A stretch of DNA of 22,434 bases from a virus. Numbering within the stretch: position 1 is the first letter of the stretch; the number at the start of each line of letters is the position of its first letter. The stretch is taken from positions 1-22,434 of the IMG/VR virus record IMGVR_UViG_3300037141_000042. One strand, given 5' to 3'. Shown one piece after another: positions 15,731 to 22,434 of this stretch. The notes beneath the pieces were generated by a model. It ran no database searches, was not told where the DNA came from, and saw nothing but the letters and a program-made list of their open reading frames with translations. A program made the position numbers and the translations under genes.

Positions 15731-15857
15731 GATGCTCTCTTGTCACCTCGCGGGCGTATTCGATCACCAGTTGAAGGGCTTGTTCGGGCGTTTGTGTTTT
15801 CATGAGCCGAGTATGCGCCTCGACCGGCCCTTAGTTGCAAGAGGGAAAAACACTTAG
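15731..15857. other. 127-base gap with antisense reading frame and weak inverted repeat
   Basis: No convincing + strand gene or terminator lies here. An ATG on the - strand at 15803 opens a 60-aa frame that runs back into the upstream gene to 15621. Its first 26 residues (MKTQTPEQALQLVIEYAREV and on) look protein-like and helical, but no ribosome binding site precedes it at normal spacing. GTGTTTTC and GAAAAACAC near the right end form an imperfect inverted repeat. The downstream gene has only AGAGGG, about 13 bases away, as a possible binding site. Confidence 0.3.
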
Positions 15858-17756
15858 ATGGCGTTCCCGGTCACAGTTTCGACGGTCACGCAGAGCGCGG
15901 AAGGCCCGGGCAAGTATGGACCTTACCTCGTCGGAACCAACCGCTACGAAATTCTGCTCACTCTCGTCCTCGACTCAGGATCAGGATTTTACCAGCCTTA
16001 TCTTTCGGCCTATAAGAGCACGGATCTGGGGGCGACATGGAACGAGGTCGCCGCTGGGTCACGCCCGGCCGCAGGGAATGAGGTCGCGACCATCTATCAA
16101 GTCACGCCTTACACCTGCTGCCAATCGCAGACTGATCCAACCAAGATCTTCACGATTTACGTGAATCCATCCAGCGGACAGATTGGAATCATCGCTTTCG
16201 ATGCGACGGGCGACACATGGGGATCGCCGCTTTCGAGCTCCGGTGTAAACTTGCTGCCCACGCCGCCGATTCAGTCGTACTCTGGATTTATCGGGGGAAA
16301 CGGCTTCATTGTGGCGATTCACAGATCCGCGAGTAACGACGTTCTGCTAGCGTTCCCGCAATCGAACTACACCGATGCCTCAGATGAGATCCACTGGTAT
16401 CCGCAGGTGGTCTCTTACGACGTCGCCGGCAACGCCTGGGGCACTCCCTTTGATGTGAGCTACAACGATTACGCAACTGTGATCGGATGGACGCAAGTGC
16501 CTTGCGGTTTCGTTCTCGACAGCGGCGGCGTGGCGCATCTTTTCACGCAGCAGGTCACACACACCGTTCCGGCTGCAGTTCAAAGCATCAGCGTAGGACA
16601 GACCGTGCCCTGGTATGGAGGAACCGCCGATGTAGACGTGTGGGGCGGCGGGGGCGGGGGTGCAGGTGCTTCCGATTTATGGGCTGGTGGCGGCGGCGGA
16701 GCGGGCGCGTACGCAAACGGAAGCGTCGCACTCACCCCGTTAAGCACAATCACGGGCACGATCGGAACAGGCGGCCCAGGGGGAACTTATGATTCAGCCC
16801 TAGGCGGAGCCGGATCAGACGGCACGGGCACTTCGGTGCTCACTGTGAGCGCGGGCGGTGGGGCTGGAGCCCCTATTGCAGGCGTCCCCGGCGGCAACGG
16901 TGGATCTGGGTTCGTGGTCACGAGTGACGGCGGCGGCGGCGGAGGAGGAGGAGGAACAGACAACGCTTACGGATCTGGAGGCGTGGGCGGAGATGGCATC
17001 ATTTACGACGGGACACCAGGCGATCCAAATGGTGGAGATGGCGGCACGTACGGCGCCGGAGCAGCCGGTGGAAGCGGGGGCGCCGGTGGGACTTACAACC
17101 CGGTAGACTTCCCGTCAGGCGGCGGCGGAGGCGGCGCGCAACCCGGCGGCGGCGGCGGAGGAGGAGCGCGCGCGGGCAACGGCGGTGACGGCGGCCCGGG
17201 AGACTGCTCGATCACGTATACGGCGGTGCAGGGGACGGTTTACAATTCGCGGCTGTGGCAGCAAGCCATCAACGCTGACAATACGCTCGGCACGCTCAGC
17301 GAGATTTCAGACGGTGAGTTTCCGATTCAAAGTTTTGAATGCGTGCTGACCCTCATGCCGTTTGACTGCGCGGCGGGGCCGTCGGGAGTCTCTATCGCGT
17401 TTAGCGGGGCCTACAACACGACAGGCTATAGCGACATCGAAGTGATGAGCGGAGCGAACGCGGACCCGATCAGCTTCTCAGGCACGAGCTTCTCGACAGG
17501 CGGAAGCGTTGAACCTTCGCCCGCAGTGGCGATTGACTCAGGCGGCAAGACCTACTGCGCGTACAAGCAGGCGACGTCTGGGGCGGCCTGCACGTTTCTC
17601 TATCGTGATTCCGGTTCAAGTTTCGGAACATCAAGCTCTTTCGGTTCTTTCGCCGACTCTTTCTGCCGACTCCAGGTGGGAGCGTTCGGGCCGATTCCTG
17701 AGATTACTTTCGGCGTGCCGACAATTGCGGCCGCTGAGTTTAGCCCGACGAGCTGA
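15858..17756 (+). CDS. Propeller-like tail/receptor-binding protein with large glycine-rich insert
   Basis: The protein is 632 aa. Residues 1 to about 240 and about 455-632 look like sialidase/BNR-type beta-propeller blades: SAYKSTDLGATWNEV (about 50-64), VVSYDVAGNAWGTPFDVSYN, VLDSGGVAHLF, and the matching PAVAIDSGGKTYCAYKQ near the end. Between them, about 253-452, lies a Gly-rich region starting VDVWGGGGGGAGASDLW, with TITGTIGTGGPGG and many GGGGG blocks. It matches the general Gly_rich domain pattern of phage fibres, where polyglycine type II helices pack into a sandwich. The insert interrupts the propeller. It has many Cys-poor, Gly/Ala-only stretches. Function is inferred: adhesion or receptor binding. 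No signal peptide is present. The ribosome binding site is weak. Confidence 0.7.
   Translation: MAFPVTVSTVTQSAEGPGKYGPYLVGTNRYEILLTLVLDSGSGFYQPYLSAYKSTDLGATWNEVAAGSRPAAGNEVATIYQVTPYTCCQSQTDPTKIFTIYVNPSSGQIGIIAFDATGDTWGSPLSSSGVNLLPTPPIQSYSGFIGGNGFIVAIHRSASNDVLLAFPQSNYTDASDEIHWYPQVVSYDVAGNAWGTPFDVSYNDYATVIGWTQVPCGFVLDSGGVAHLFTQQVTHTVPAAVQSISVGQTVPWYGGTADVDVWGGGGGGAGASDLWAGGGGGAGAYANGSVALTPLSTITGTIGTGGPGGTYDSALGGAGSDGTGTSVLTVSAGGGAGAPIAGVPGGNGGSGFVVTSDGGGGGGGGGTDNAYGSGGVGGDGIIYDGTPGDPNGGDGGTYGAGAAGGSGGAGGTYNPVDFPSGGGGGGAQPGGGGGGGARAGNGGDGGPGDCSITYTAVQGTVYNSRLWQQAINADNTLGTLSEISDGEFPIQSFECVLTLMPFDCAAGPSGVSIAFSGAYNTTGYSDIEVMSGANADPISFSGTSFSTGGSVEPSPAVAIDSGGKTYCAYKQATSGAACTFLYRDSGSSFGTSSSFGSFADSFCRLQVGAFGPIPEITFGVPTIAAAEFSPTS
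16641..17203 (+). repeat. Low-complexity GGN-repeat tract encoding the glycine-rich domain
   Basis: About 560 bases are dominated by GGC, GGA and GGG glycine codons, with runs such as the uninterrupted tandem GGC then GGA codons around 16929-16957 and further blocks near 17120-17165. The tract encodes residues about 262-448 of the surrounding gene. All unit changes would be in multiples of three, so slippage would alter length without breaking the frame. Mixed codons suggest that selection acts on the protein rather than on a DNA repeat. Confidence 0.75.
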
Positions 17757-17758
17757 TC

Positions 17759-18178
17759 ATGCCCATTCCTTCCGGCGTCAGCCTTTTCGTTGTAGCAGCC
17801 AATCCCGGCCTCGATGGGAATCGAATCAGCGTCAATATCTTCTTCGTGTTCGGCGCGGGCGGCACGTCGGTGTCAGTGAGCACCCATGCCTACAATCGGG
17901 TCGTCATCAACGTTACCGAGGGATTCAACTTCACAAGTGGAATGAACGATCCATGGGACACGATCGCGGCGGCGATCAACTCGGCGGCATCCGCGTATGT
18001 GACGGCCTATGGAAATCCTTCGGATAACAGCATAGTTACGGCAGCAATCAACGGCCTTGCAGCGGGCGACCAGAGCGCCAACGCAGGTCAATACTACAGC
18101 GGCGGCGTTGCTCCGAATCTCAGCAAACGCTTTCCGGTGTTCATCAAAGGCCGAGGAGCCGGTCAGGGGGTATACTAA
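17759..18178 (+). CDS. Small tail-region hypothetical protein
   Basis: A 139-aa protein starts two bases after the upstream stop, with no clear ribosome binding site. The first half is strand-rich (VSLFVVAANPGLDGNRISVN, then VSTHAYNRVVINVTEG). A helix follows (DPWDTIAAAINSAASAYVTA, about 64-83), and the end is glycine-rich and basic (SKRFPVFIKGRGAGQGVY). No family or cysteine cluster is seen. Location between two putative receptor-binding proteins suggests a chaperone, adaptor or small fibre component. The pattern of small size directly after a large fibre gene is common for fibre-assembly factors, but nothing in the sequence proves it. Confidence 0.6.
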   Translation: MPIPSGVSLFVVAANPGLDGNRISVNIFFVFGAGGTSVSVSTHAYNRVVINVTEGFNFTSGMNDPWDTIAAAINSAASAYVTAYGNPSDNSIVTAAINGLAAGDQSANAGQYYSGGVAPNLSKRFPVFIKGRGAGQGVY

Positions 18179-18183
18179 ATCCA

Positions 18184-19311
18184 ATGAAAAAAGTACTGCT
18201 AGTACTGCTGTGCGTGGGTGTGATGCTCGCTCAAAAGGTCGCGCCGCCGTCTTTCAACCTTCAGTATTTTGACAACTCAGGCGCTCCGCTGTCTAGCGGG
18301 CAACTGGTCACCTGCGGAGCTGGTACGACGTGCGCGAATCCTCCGGGAGGGGACGCGGCGACCACGTATCAAACCCCAGCGGGAACGAGCAACGCCAATC
18401 CGATCATTCTCAACAGCGCTGGGCGGGCGAACATGTATCTGACTCCAGGAGTCTCCTACAAATTCGCGCTGTATACGGCGGGAAACGTCCTCATTGGAAC
18501 TTGGGATAATCAGCTCGCCAGTTCGCTCGCCGGGACCGCCACCACAACAGCAAATCTAGTTTACGCGGGTCCATCTTCCGGCAGCGCGGCGGTTCCAACG
18601 TTCCGAGCGCTTGCGGCGGCCGACATCCCGACTCTTGCGCTGACCCTCGCCGGTTCGCAGTTTGCGAATCAGGGGACGACCGTCACGCTCCTGCATGGCA
18701 ACGGAGCCGGTAATCCGGCATGGGGCGCGGTCACCGGAAACGACTTCGGTACGGGCATCGCGGCTCGATCCGGCCTCGGCAGAAACGCAGCGACCACCGG
18801 AGCGCCGGCCTTTGGCACCACGGAAGATCGACTCGCCTATCAAGTTGCCGAGATTCCCAGCTCAGTATTCGTGACGACCGACTTCACTACGGCCTCGAGC
18901 ACGGCGCTGCAGCTCATCACGGGGCTGACCTGGACCGTTCCGGCGAACACGGCGCTGAACATCCCGTTCACTTGCCATCTGACGTACTCCCAGGCGACGG
19001 CCGCCGCGGCGGTTGCATTTGGAATTCAGGACGCCACTGTTTCTCCCTCAAATATCGGCGCACAGGCCACGATCCAGACGAATACAACGGTCTTTGCATC
19101 GGGCGCGGTTGTGGCGCTGCAGAGCACGACAGCAACGGCCATCGTAAGCGCAACTCCGAGCGCCACAGGCACGAACTACACGGTCCAGATTACCGGCTTT
19201 ATCGAAGCGCCTTCGAACGCCTCGAGCACGGCGATAAACGTAATGGTGAGCACAGCGACGAGTGGCGACGCGGTCACGGTTTACGAGGGGTCGTTCTGCC
19301 ACGTCAACTAA
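18184..19311 (+). CDS. Tail-fibre-like protein with N-terminal Sec signal peptide
   Basis: The protein is 375 aa. Residues 1-17 (MKKVLLVLLCVGVMLAQ) form a Sec-type signal. Straight after it, residues 20-110 match a widely seen phage fibre opening: NLQYFDNSGAPLSSGQLVTC, a TYQTP..NANPIILNSAGRA block, and KFALYTAG..IGTWDN. A linker contains YAGPSSGSAA and PTFRALAAADIPTL (about 137-150), also typical of phage fibres. Residues about 234-375 are a Ser/Thr/Ala-rich beta domain (TALQLITGLTWTVPANTALN, QATIQTNTTVF) ending in CHVN, probably the trimer/receptor tip. Cysteines C44 and C50 replace positions I expect to be non-Cys, and C264 and C372 make an even set. A ribosome binding site is weak (AGGGGG about 13 bases away). 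Confidence 0.75.
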   Translation: MKKVLLVLLCVGVMLAQKVAPPSFNLQYFDNSGAPLSSGQLVTCGAGTTCANPPGGDAATTYQTPAGTSNANPIILNSAGRANMYLTPGVSYKFALYTAGNVLIGTWDNQLASSLAGTATTTANLVYAGPSSGSAAVPTFRALAAADIPTLALTLAGSQFANQGTTVTLLHGNGAGNPAWGAVTGNDFGTGIAARSGLGRNAATTGAPAFGTTEDRLAYQVAEIPSSVFVTTDFTTASSTALQLITGLTWTVPANTALNIPFTCHLTYSQATAAAAVAFGIQDATVSPSNIGAQATIQTNTTVFASGAVVALQSTTATAIVSATPSATGTNYTVQITGFIEAPSNASSTAINVMVSTATSGDAVTVYEGSFCHVN

Positions 19312-19329
19312 TTGACAAATATCCCTATA

Positions 19330-19791
19330 ATGACTCAAGTGACGGAGATTCGTAGAGTTACGGTTGAGGAACTTCCCAGTGTTGCGGGGCCAGCTCATGA
19401 GGTTTATGCCGACGTGCAGCCCATTTTTGACCACGGCCGCTTCGTGGAACTGTGGACGCGCTGGATTTCTGCCGGGACTGGTGTCATGTTCGCCGCCTTC
19501 GACGGCCAGCGCGTGGTGGGTGCGATCGCGGGCATGTCCTATATCGAGCCTTACAGCGGCGAGCGCACGGCGCAGGAATTCTTCTGGTTTATGTCGAAGG
19601 ACCACCGCGGCGGCATGACGAGCATTCGCCTCTATAAGCTGTTCGAGGGCTGGTGTCAGGAGAACGGTGTGCGTGAATTGCGCATGACGAGCCTGGCCAA
19701 TTCTAAATCAGTCTCCTCGTTTTACGGCCGGATGGGATTTCACGAGGTCGAAACGTTATACGCCAAGCGATTCAGAGAAAGGGCAGCGTGA
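19330..19791 (+). CDS. GNAT-family N-acetyltransferase
   Basis: The protein is 153 aa from ATG 19330; an in-frame TTG at 19312 right after the previous stop would add six residues, and neither start has a ribosome binding site. GNAT enzymes transfer an acetyl group from acetyl-CoA to an amine. The fold pattern is present: MFAAFDGQRVVGAIAG, the EFFWFMSKDHRGGMTSIRLY (about 82-101) strand plus acetyl-CoA loop and helix, LRMTSLANSKSVSSFYGRMGF and a last strand before KRFRERAA. The RGGMTS loop is close to, but not exactly, R/QxxGxG/A. The substrate is unknown. Its stop overlaps the GTG of the next gene (GTGA), implying coupled expression with the oxygenase-like protein. Confidence 0.82.
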   Translation: MTQVTEIRRVTVEELPSVAGPAHEVYADVQPIFDHGRFVELWTRWISAGTGVMFAAFDGQRVVGAIAGMSYIEPYSGERTAQEFFWFMSKDHRGGMTSIRLYKLFEGWCQENGVRELRMTSLANSKSVSSFYGRMGFHEVETLYAKRFRERAA

Positions 19792-20342
19792 CGCAAGTTT
19801 CAAGAATTTGCATCCTCGACAATGTTTTGAAAGATCCCGAACTCTATCGCGTGGAAGCACTGAAGCGTGAGTTTAAGACCTATGAGTTTCCAACCACCAT
19901 TTTTCACGGGCTCAGCCCGGGAACGGTCTCGACGGAACTCTTTGACCGCATTCGTGATTACAATCCGGAACTTGTCACAACCTTCTCTTCGTTCCGCCGA
20001 AGCCCGCTAGGGCAAGTAGAGCCGAACTTCATCCACACCGATATCGACATGGGAGAGTGGAGCGGAGTGTTTTACTTGAGTCCGAACCCGCCGCAGGGAG
20101 ACGGAACAAGCTTTTGGACGCATCGGGAGACGGGGGCCATCGAGAGTAACGTTCCGCATGAGCGGTCGACGGAAGGGCTCACCAGCGAAGGATGGATACT
20201 CCGGGAGGCAGTTGACGCAGTTTTCAATCGGTTGCTCCTCTTCCCTTCGGCATACTTTCATTCGCGCTCGATTCACGAAAACTGGGGCGCCGGTGAAGAC
20301 GCTCGGCTAACGCAAGTAGTATTCGGAAAAGGCAAACTGTGA
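19788..20342 (+). CDS. 2OG-Fe(II) oxygenase-like protein (DUF6445-type)
   Basis: The protein is 184 aa. Iron- and 2-oxoglutarate-binding residues of the family can be placed: H83 and D85 (NFIHTDIDMGEW), H158 (FPSAYFHSR) and R173 (ARLTQVVFG), separated by a strand GVFYL and a GTSFWTHRETG turn. The pattern resembles DUF6445-type putative oxygenases found in some bacteria and phages, which I recall only at family level. Such enzymes hydroxylate or otherwise oxidise a substrate; none is evident here. The GTG start overlaps the previous stop and has AAAGGG upstream. Its own stop overlaps the next GTG (GTGA). Its site inside the tail block suggests it modifies virion, host-surface or small-molecule targets. 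Confidence 0.8.
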   Translation: MTQVSRICILDNVLKDPELYRVEALKREFKTYEFPTTIFHGLSPGTVSTELFDRIRDYNPELVTTFSSFRRSPLGQVEPNFIHTDIDMGEWSGVFYLSPNPPQGDGTSFWTHRETGAIESNVPHERSTEGLTSEGWILREAVDAVFNRLLLFPSAYFHSRSIHENWGAGEDARLTQVVFGKGKL

Positions 20343-21157
20343 GCATCGGAACGGCCTTAATAATTGGAGGGTCAATCTCAGCCGCGGGAGGCATAGCCGA
20401 TGCGCTGATTGGTTCGAGCGCAGCGAAGACCGCCGCTCAGGAGCAGCAGCAGTCGGCTCAACAGGCACTCGATTTCCAAAAGCAGGTATACGGAACGCAG
20501 CAGTCGAACCTTGCGCCTTATATGACAGCCGGGAACACCGCGCTGTCTTCGCTGATGACTGGGTTTTCGAACGGAACCTTCGGACCTGGTTCCATTCCGG
20601 CATTTACCGCACCGACCGCAGCGCAGGCCGAAGCGACACCCGGCTATCAATTCAATCTCCAGCAAGGCCTAAAATCGGTTGACGAAGGAGCCGCGGCTCG
20701 CGGTGGATTGCAGACAGGCGGGACGATCAAAGCCGAGCAGAATTACGGGGCCGGTCTCGCTTCGAGTACCTATCAGAACACGTTTAGCAACGCACTCTCT
20801 CAGTACAATGCCGCACTCAGCGGCCAAGCGCAAAATTTCAATCAACTTGCTGGCGTGGCTGACATCGGGCTAGGAGCAGCGACTGGCGTGAACCAAGCCG
20901 GCACAGCGGCGGCTAGCAATATCTCACAACTGATGACCGCACAAGGCAACGCGGCGGCAGCGGGCACGGTGGGAAGCGCCAATGCGATCACGGGCGCGAT
21001 ATCAAACACGACGAGCAATACGGGAACGGATCTACTCCTGAGTCAACTCTTGAAGAATCCAGGAGCTAGTGGAGGCGGTGGGTTCTCCGTACCAGCGGGC
21101 ACAGCCACCGCTGCATCTTACGACCCCGTGACATCAGGGAATGGATTGGGGGGATAA
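20339..21157 (+). CDS. DNA ejection / transfer protein (P22 gp7-like type)
   Basis: The 272-aa protein has a GTG start that overlaps the previous stop (GTGA), with AAAGG upstream. It opens with a hydrophobic glycine-rich helix (ALIIGGSISAAGGIADALIG, 6-25) and a Gln/Ala-rich helix (SSAAKTAAQEQQQSAQQALD, 26-45). Then come PGYQFNLQQGLKSVDEGAAA (about 101-120) and RGGLQTGGTIKAEQNYG-like segments that are typical of podovirus 'DNA transfer' or internal virion proteins that leave the head with the genome and help form the channel. The end is Gly/Ser/Asn-rich. P22 gp7 is of similar size (about 229 aa). Identification is by pattern and by position before a second, longer ejection-type protein. Confidence 0.82.
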   Translation: MSIGTALIIGGSISAAGGIADALIGSSAAKTAAQEQQQSAQQALDFQKQVYGTQQSNLAPYMTAGNTALSSLMTGFSNGTFGPGSIPAFTAPTAAQAEATPGYQFNLQQGLKSVDEGAAARGGLQTGGTIKAEQNYGAGLASSTYQNTFSNALSQYNAALSGQAQNFNQLAGVADIGLGAATGVNQAGTAAASNISQLMTAQGNAAAAGTVGSANAITGAISNTTSNTGTDLLLSQLLKNPGASGGGGFSVPAGTATAASYDPVTSGNGLGG

Positions 21158-22434
21158 ATGCCTACCGACGCCTCAATCCCGCTCCAGGTTCAAGTTCCCC
21201 AGCAGCAGAGCCCGCTAGCCTCTCTATCTCAGATCATGGCGTTCAAAAACGGCATGGCTGAAACAGAGTTGCGCCGTCAACAGATTCTTCAGTCGCAGTC
21301 TCTTCAAGCGGAGCAACAAGCAAGAGCCGATCAGGCGAACCGCGATCTTGCCGATCAGAACACTATCCAACAATTGCAAAAGGACCCCGCGACGGCGCTG
21401 GCACTTGGCAGCGGCGATACGAGCATTCTGAATGGCAAAGTGCAGCCTAAGACCAAGCAGGAGGTTGACACCAACCTCGCCGCACTGCACGAGAAAGCTG
21501 CTACCAACACGACCGCCGATCTCAAAAACAAAGCAGAGGCGCTAGGCGGTCCTGGTGGCGTCATCGAAACGGTACAAGGAACAAGGCAACTGGCTGCCAA
21601 TAGCGGCATTGAGGCTGCGAACGCCCAATGGCCGCAGGCGATTCAAAGTCTGACCGCCTCAGGCGCTTTAAAGAACGCTGGCATCGATCCCAGTAAGATT
21701 CCGACATCCTTTAGCAGCCTTGACGATCTGGATTCGTGGGAAGCAGCAGCGGGTTTACTGCACGGTGTGACAACCAAGGCGCTTGCGATGAAGGGCGAAC
21801 AACAGAAGATCGATACTGGGGTTGCGACCCAGAAAAAAGACACGGCCGATGCCGCTCAAGCGCAGGCCGCAGCCGAACACCAGACGATGATCAACGGCTA
21901 TATGAAAGCCGCGCAGAACGGGACGACGACGGGCGTACATCCCATCGATTCGATTCTGGGTCAGGTCGATCCGCAGGCGGCGGCGAGCTACAAACCGGCA
22001 TACGACGCCGCGATGGCCGGGGGCGGACCCGAAGCAGCGAAAGCGATCCTTATGGCCGCGGCCGAGCATGCGGCGACTCTTTCGACGGCGACGACCGCGA
22101 AGAAATTGGCGGACTTGAAAGCGCTCGCACCGACTGAAATCGGAATCGCGGGCCAGAAAGCTGGCGTTGAGGAAACCGCACGCACCAACGCCCAGCTAGC
22201 TGTGCTGAACCAGGGCGCCGGACCGGACGGCATCAGCCAAACGGCGAAGGATATCGCGAACTATCGCATTAATCCGGCCACCGCTCTCGCGCGGTTGCAG
22301 CCGGCGGCGCGCGAAAGGATACTCTCTGATGCGCAGAAAGTGAACCCCGATTTCCGGCAGGAAAACTATAACGCGTTCAACGCAACCGAGAAGGACGCGA
22401 CCACCGGGAAAATGGCAACGTCGGCCGGCGCGAT
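21158..22434 (+). CDS. Large ejection-type internal virion protein, 5' part (runs off the window)
   Basis: The frame is open from ATG 21158 to the window edge, at least 425 codons, and follows the previous stop directly (TAAATG), with a GGGGGGAT site upstream. The visible part is Ala/Gln/Lys-rich and mostly helical, with coiled-coil-like sections (about 30-70 and 210-240), as expected of a long ejection protein (gp16/gp20-like in role). The segment VNPDFRQENYNAFNATEKDA (about 393-412) followed by TTGKMATSAGA recalls phage tail or ejection proteins with an F(N)xTExDxTSGKxA pattern. The C-terminal part, where a transglycosylase or other enzyme domain could lie, is missing. The product's exact family cannot be named. 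Confidence 0.75.
   Translation, partial: MPTDASIPLQVQVPQQQSPLASLSQIMAFKNGMAETELRRQQILQSQSLQAEQQARADQANRDLADQNTIQQLQKDPATALALGSGDTSILNGKVQPKTKQEVDTNLAALHEKAATNTTADLKNKAEALGGPGGVIETVQGTRQLAANSGIEAANAQWPQAIQSLTASGALKNAGIDPSKIPTSFSSLDDLDSWEAAAGLLHGVTTKALAMKGEQQKIDTGVATQKKDTADAAQAQAAAEHQTMINGYMKAAQNGTTTGVHPIDSILGQVDPQAAASYKPAYDAAMAGGGPEAAKAILMAAAEHAATLSTATTAKKLADLKALAPTEIGIAGQKAGVEETARTNAQLAVLNQGAGPDGISQTAKDIANYRINPATALARLQPAARERILSDAQKVNPDFRQENYNAFNATEKDATTGKMATSAGA

Noticed and set aside
19312-19331. Perfect TTGACA (19312-19317) and perfect TATAAT (19326-19331) near the GNAT start
   Set aside because: The spacing is only 8 bases, far from the about 17 needed, and the TATAAT overlaps the ATG. 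Neither box has a partner at proper distance.

Overview
This window is the packaging, head and tail block of a tailed, P22-like (podovirus-type) phage or prophage. Nearly all of it is coding, every convincing gene is on the + strand, and the gene order follows P22: large terminase, portal, scaffold, coat, gp4-type adaptor, gp10-type tail factor, fibres, ejection proteins. No integrase, repressor, replication, lysis, tRNA, CRISPR or insertion-sequence gene is visible, so the sequence does not show whether this is a free phage or a prophage. The host is not identified. Two structural-module proteins carry Sec signal peptides of a style (hydrophobic core, then a cut near LQAQ or LAQ) that I associate with Acidobacteriota such as Solibacter-type bacteria; this is a weak inference.

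Layout. Positions 1-61 hold the last codons of an upstream gene. 98-2047 is the packaging module: a small-terminase-like protein with a cysteine-rich insert, a small Cys/His protein, and TerL. After a hairpin at 2051-2083 and a promoter-like sequence, 2204-3979 holds five small accessory proteins: a Tat-like secreted protein, a His/Gly-rich protein, a Pro-rich protein, a basic 60-aa protein and a Cys-rich protein. 3979-8606 is the head core: portal, scaffold and P22-like coat. 8632-11031 holds a Sec-signal surface protein, a beta-helix protein and a coiled-coil protein, closed by a good intrinsic terminator at 11049-11086. 11101-14434 is the tail-attachment module: two successive gp4-like adaptors, then a gp10-like factor with an inserted domain. 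14435-19311 holds putative tail or receptor-binding proteins: an unknown protein, a propeller-like protein with a large glycine-rich insert, a small unknown and a signal-peptide fibre. 19330-20342 is an enzyme pair, a GNAT acetyltransferase and a 2OG-Fe(II) oxygenase-like protein. 20339 to the window edge encodes two DNA-ejection-type proteins, the second cut by the window end.

Working model. TerL and its small partner drive DNA through the portal into a shell of coat protein assembled on the scaffold. The gp4-like and gp10-like proteins close the portal and build the tail hub. The fibre-like proteins bind the host, and the last two proteins leave the head with the DNA. The least expected elements are the export signals on structural-type proteins, the coupled GNAT/oxygenase genes inside the tail block, the glycine-rich insert in the 632-aa tail protein, and the rearranged Walker A motif in TerL.
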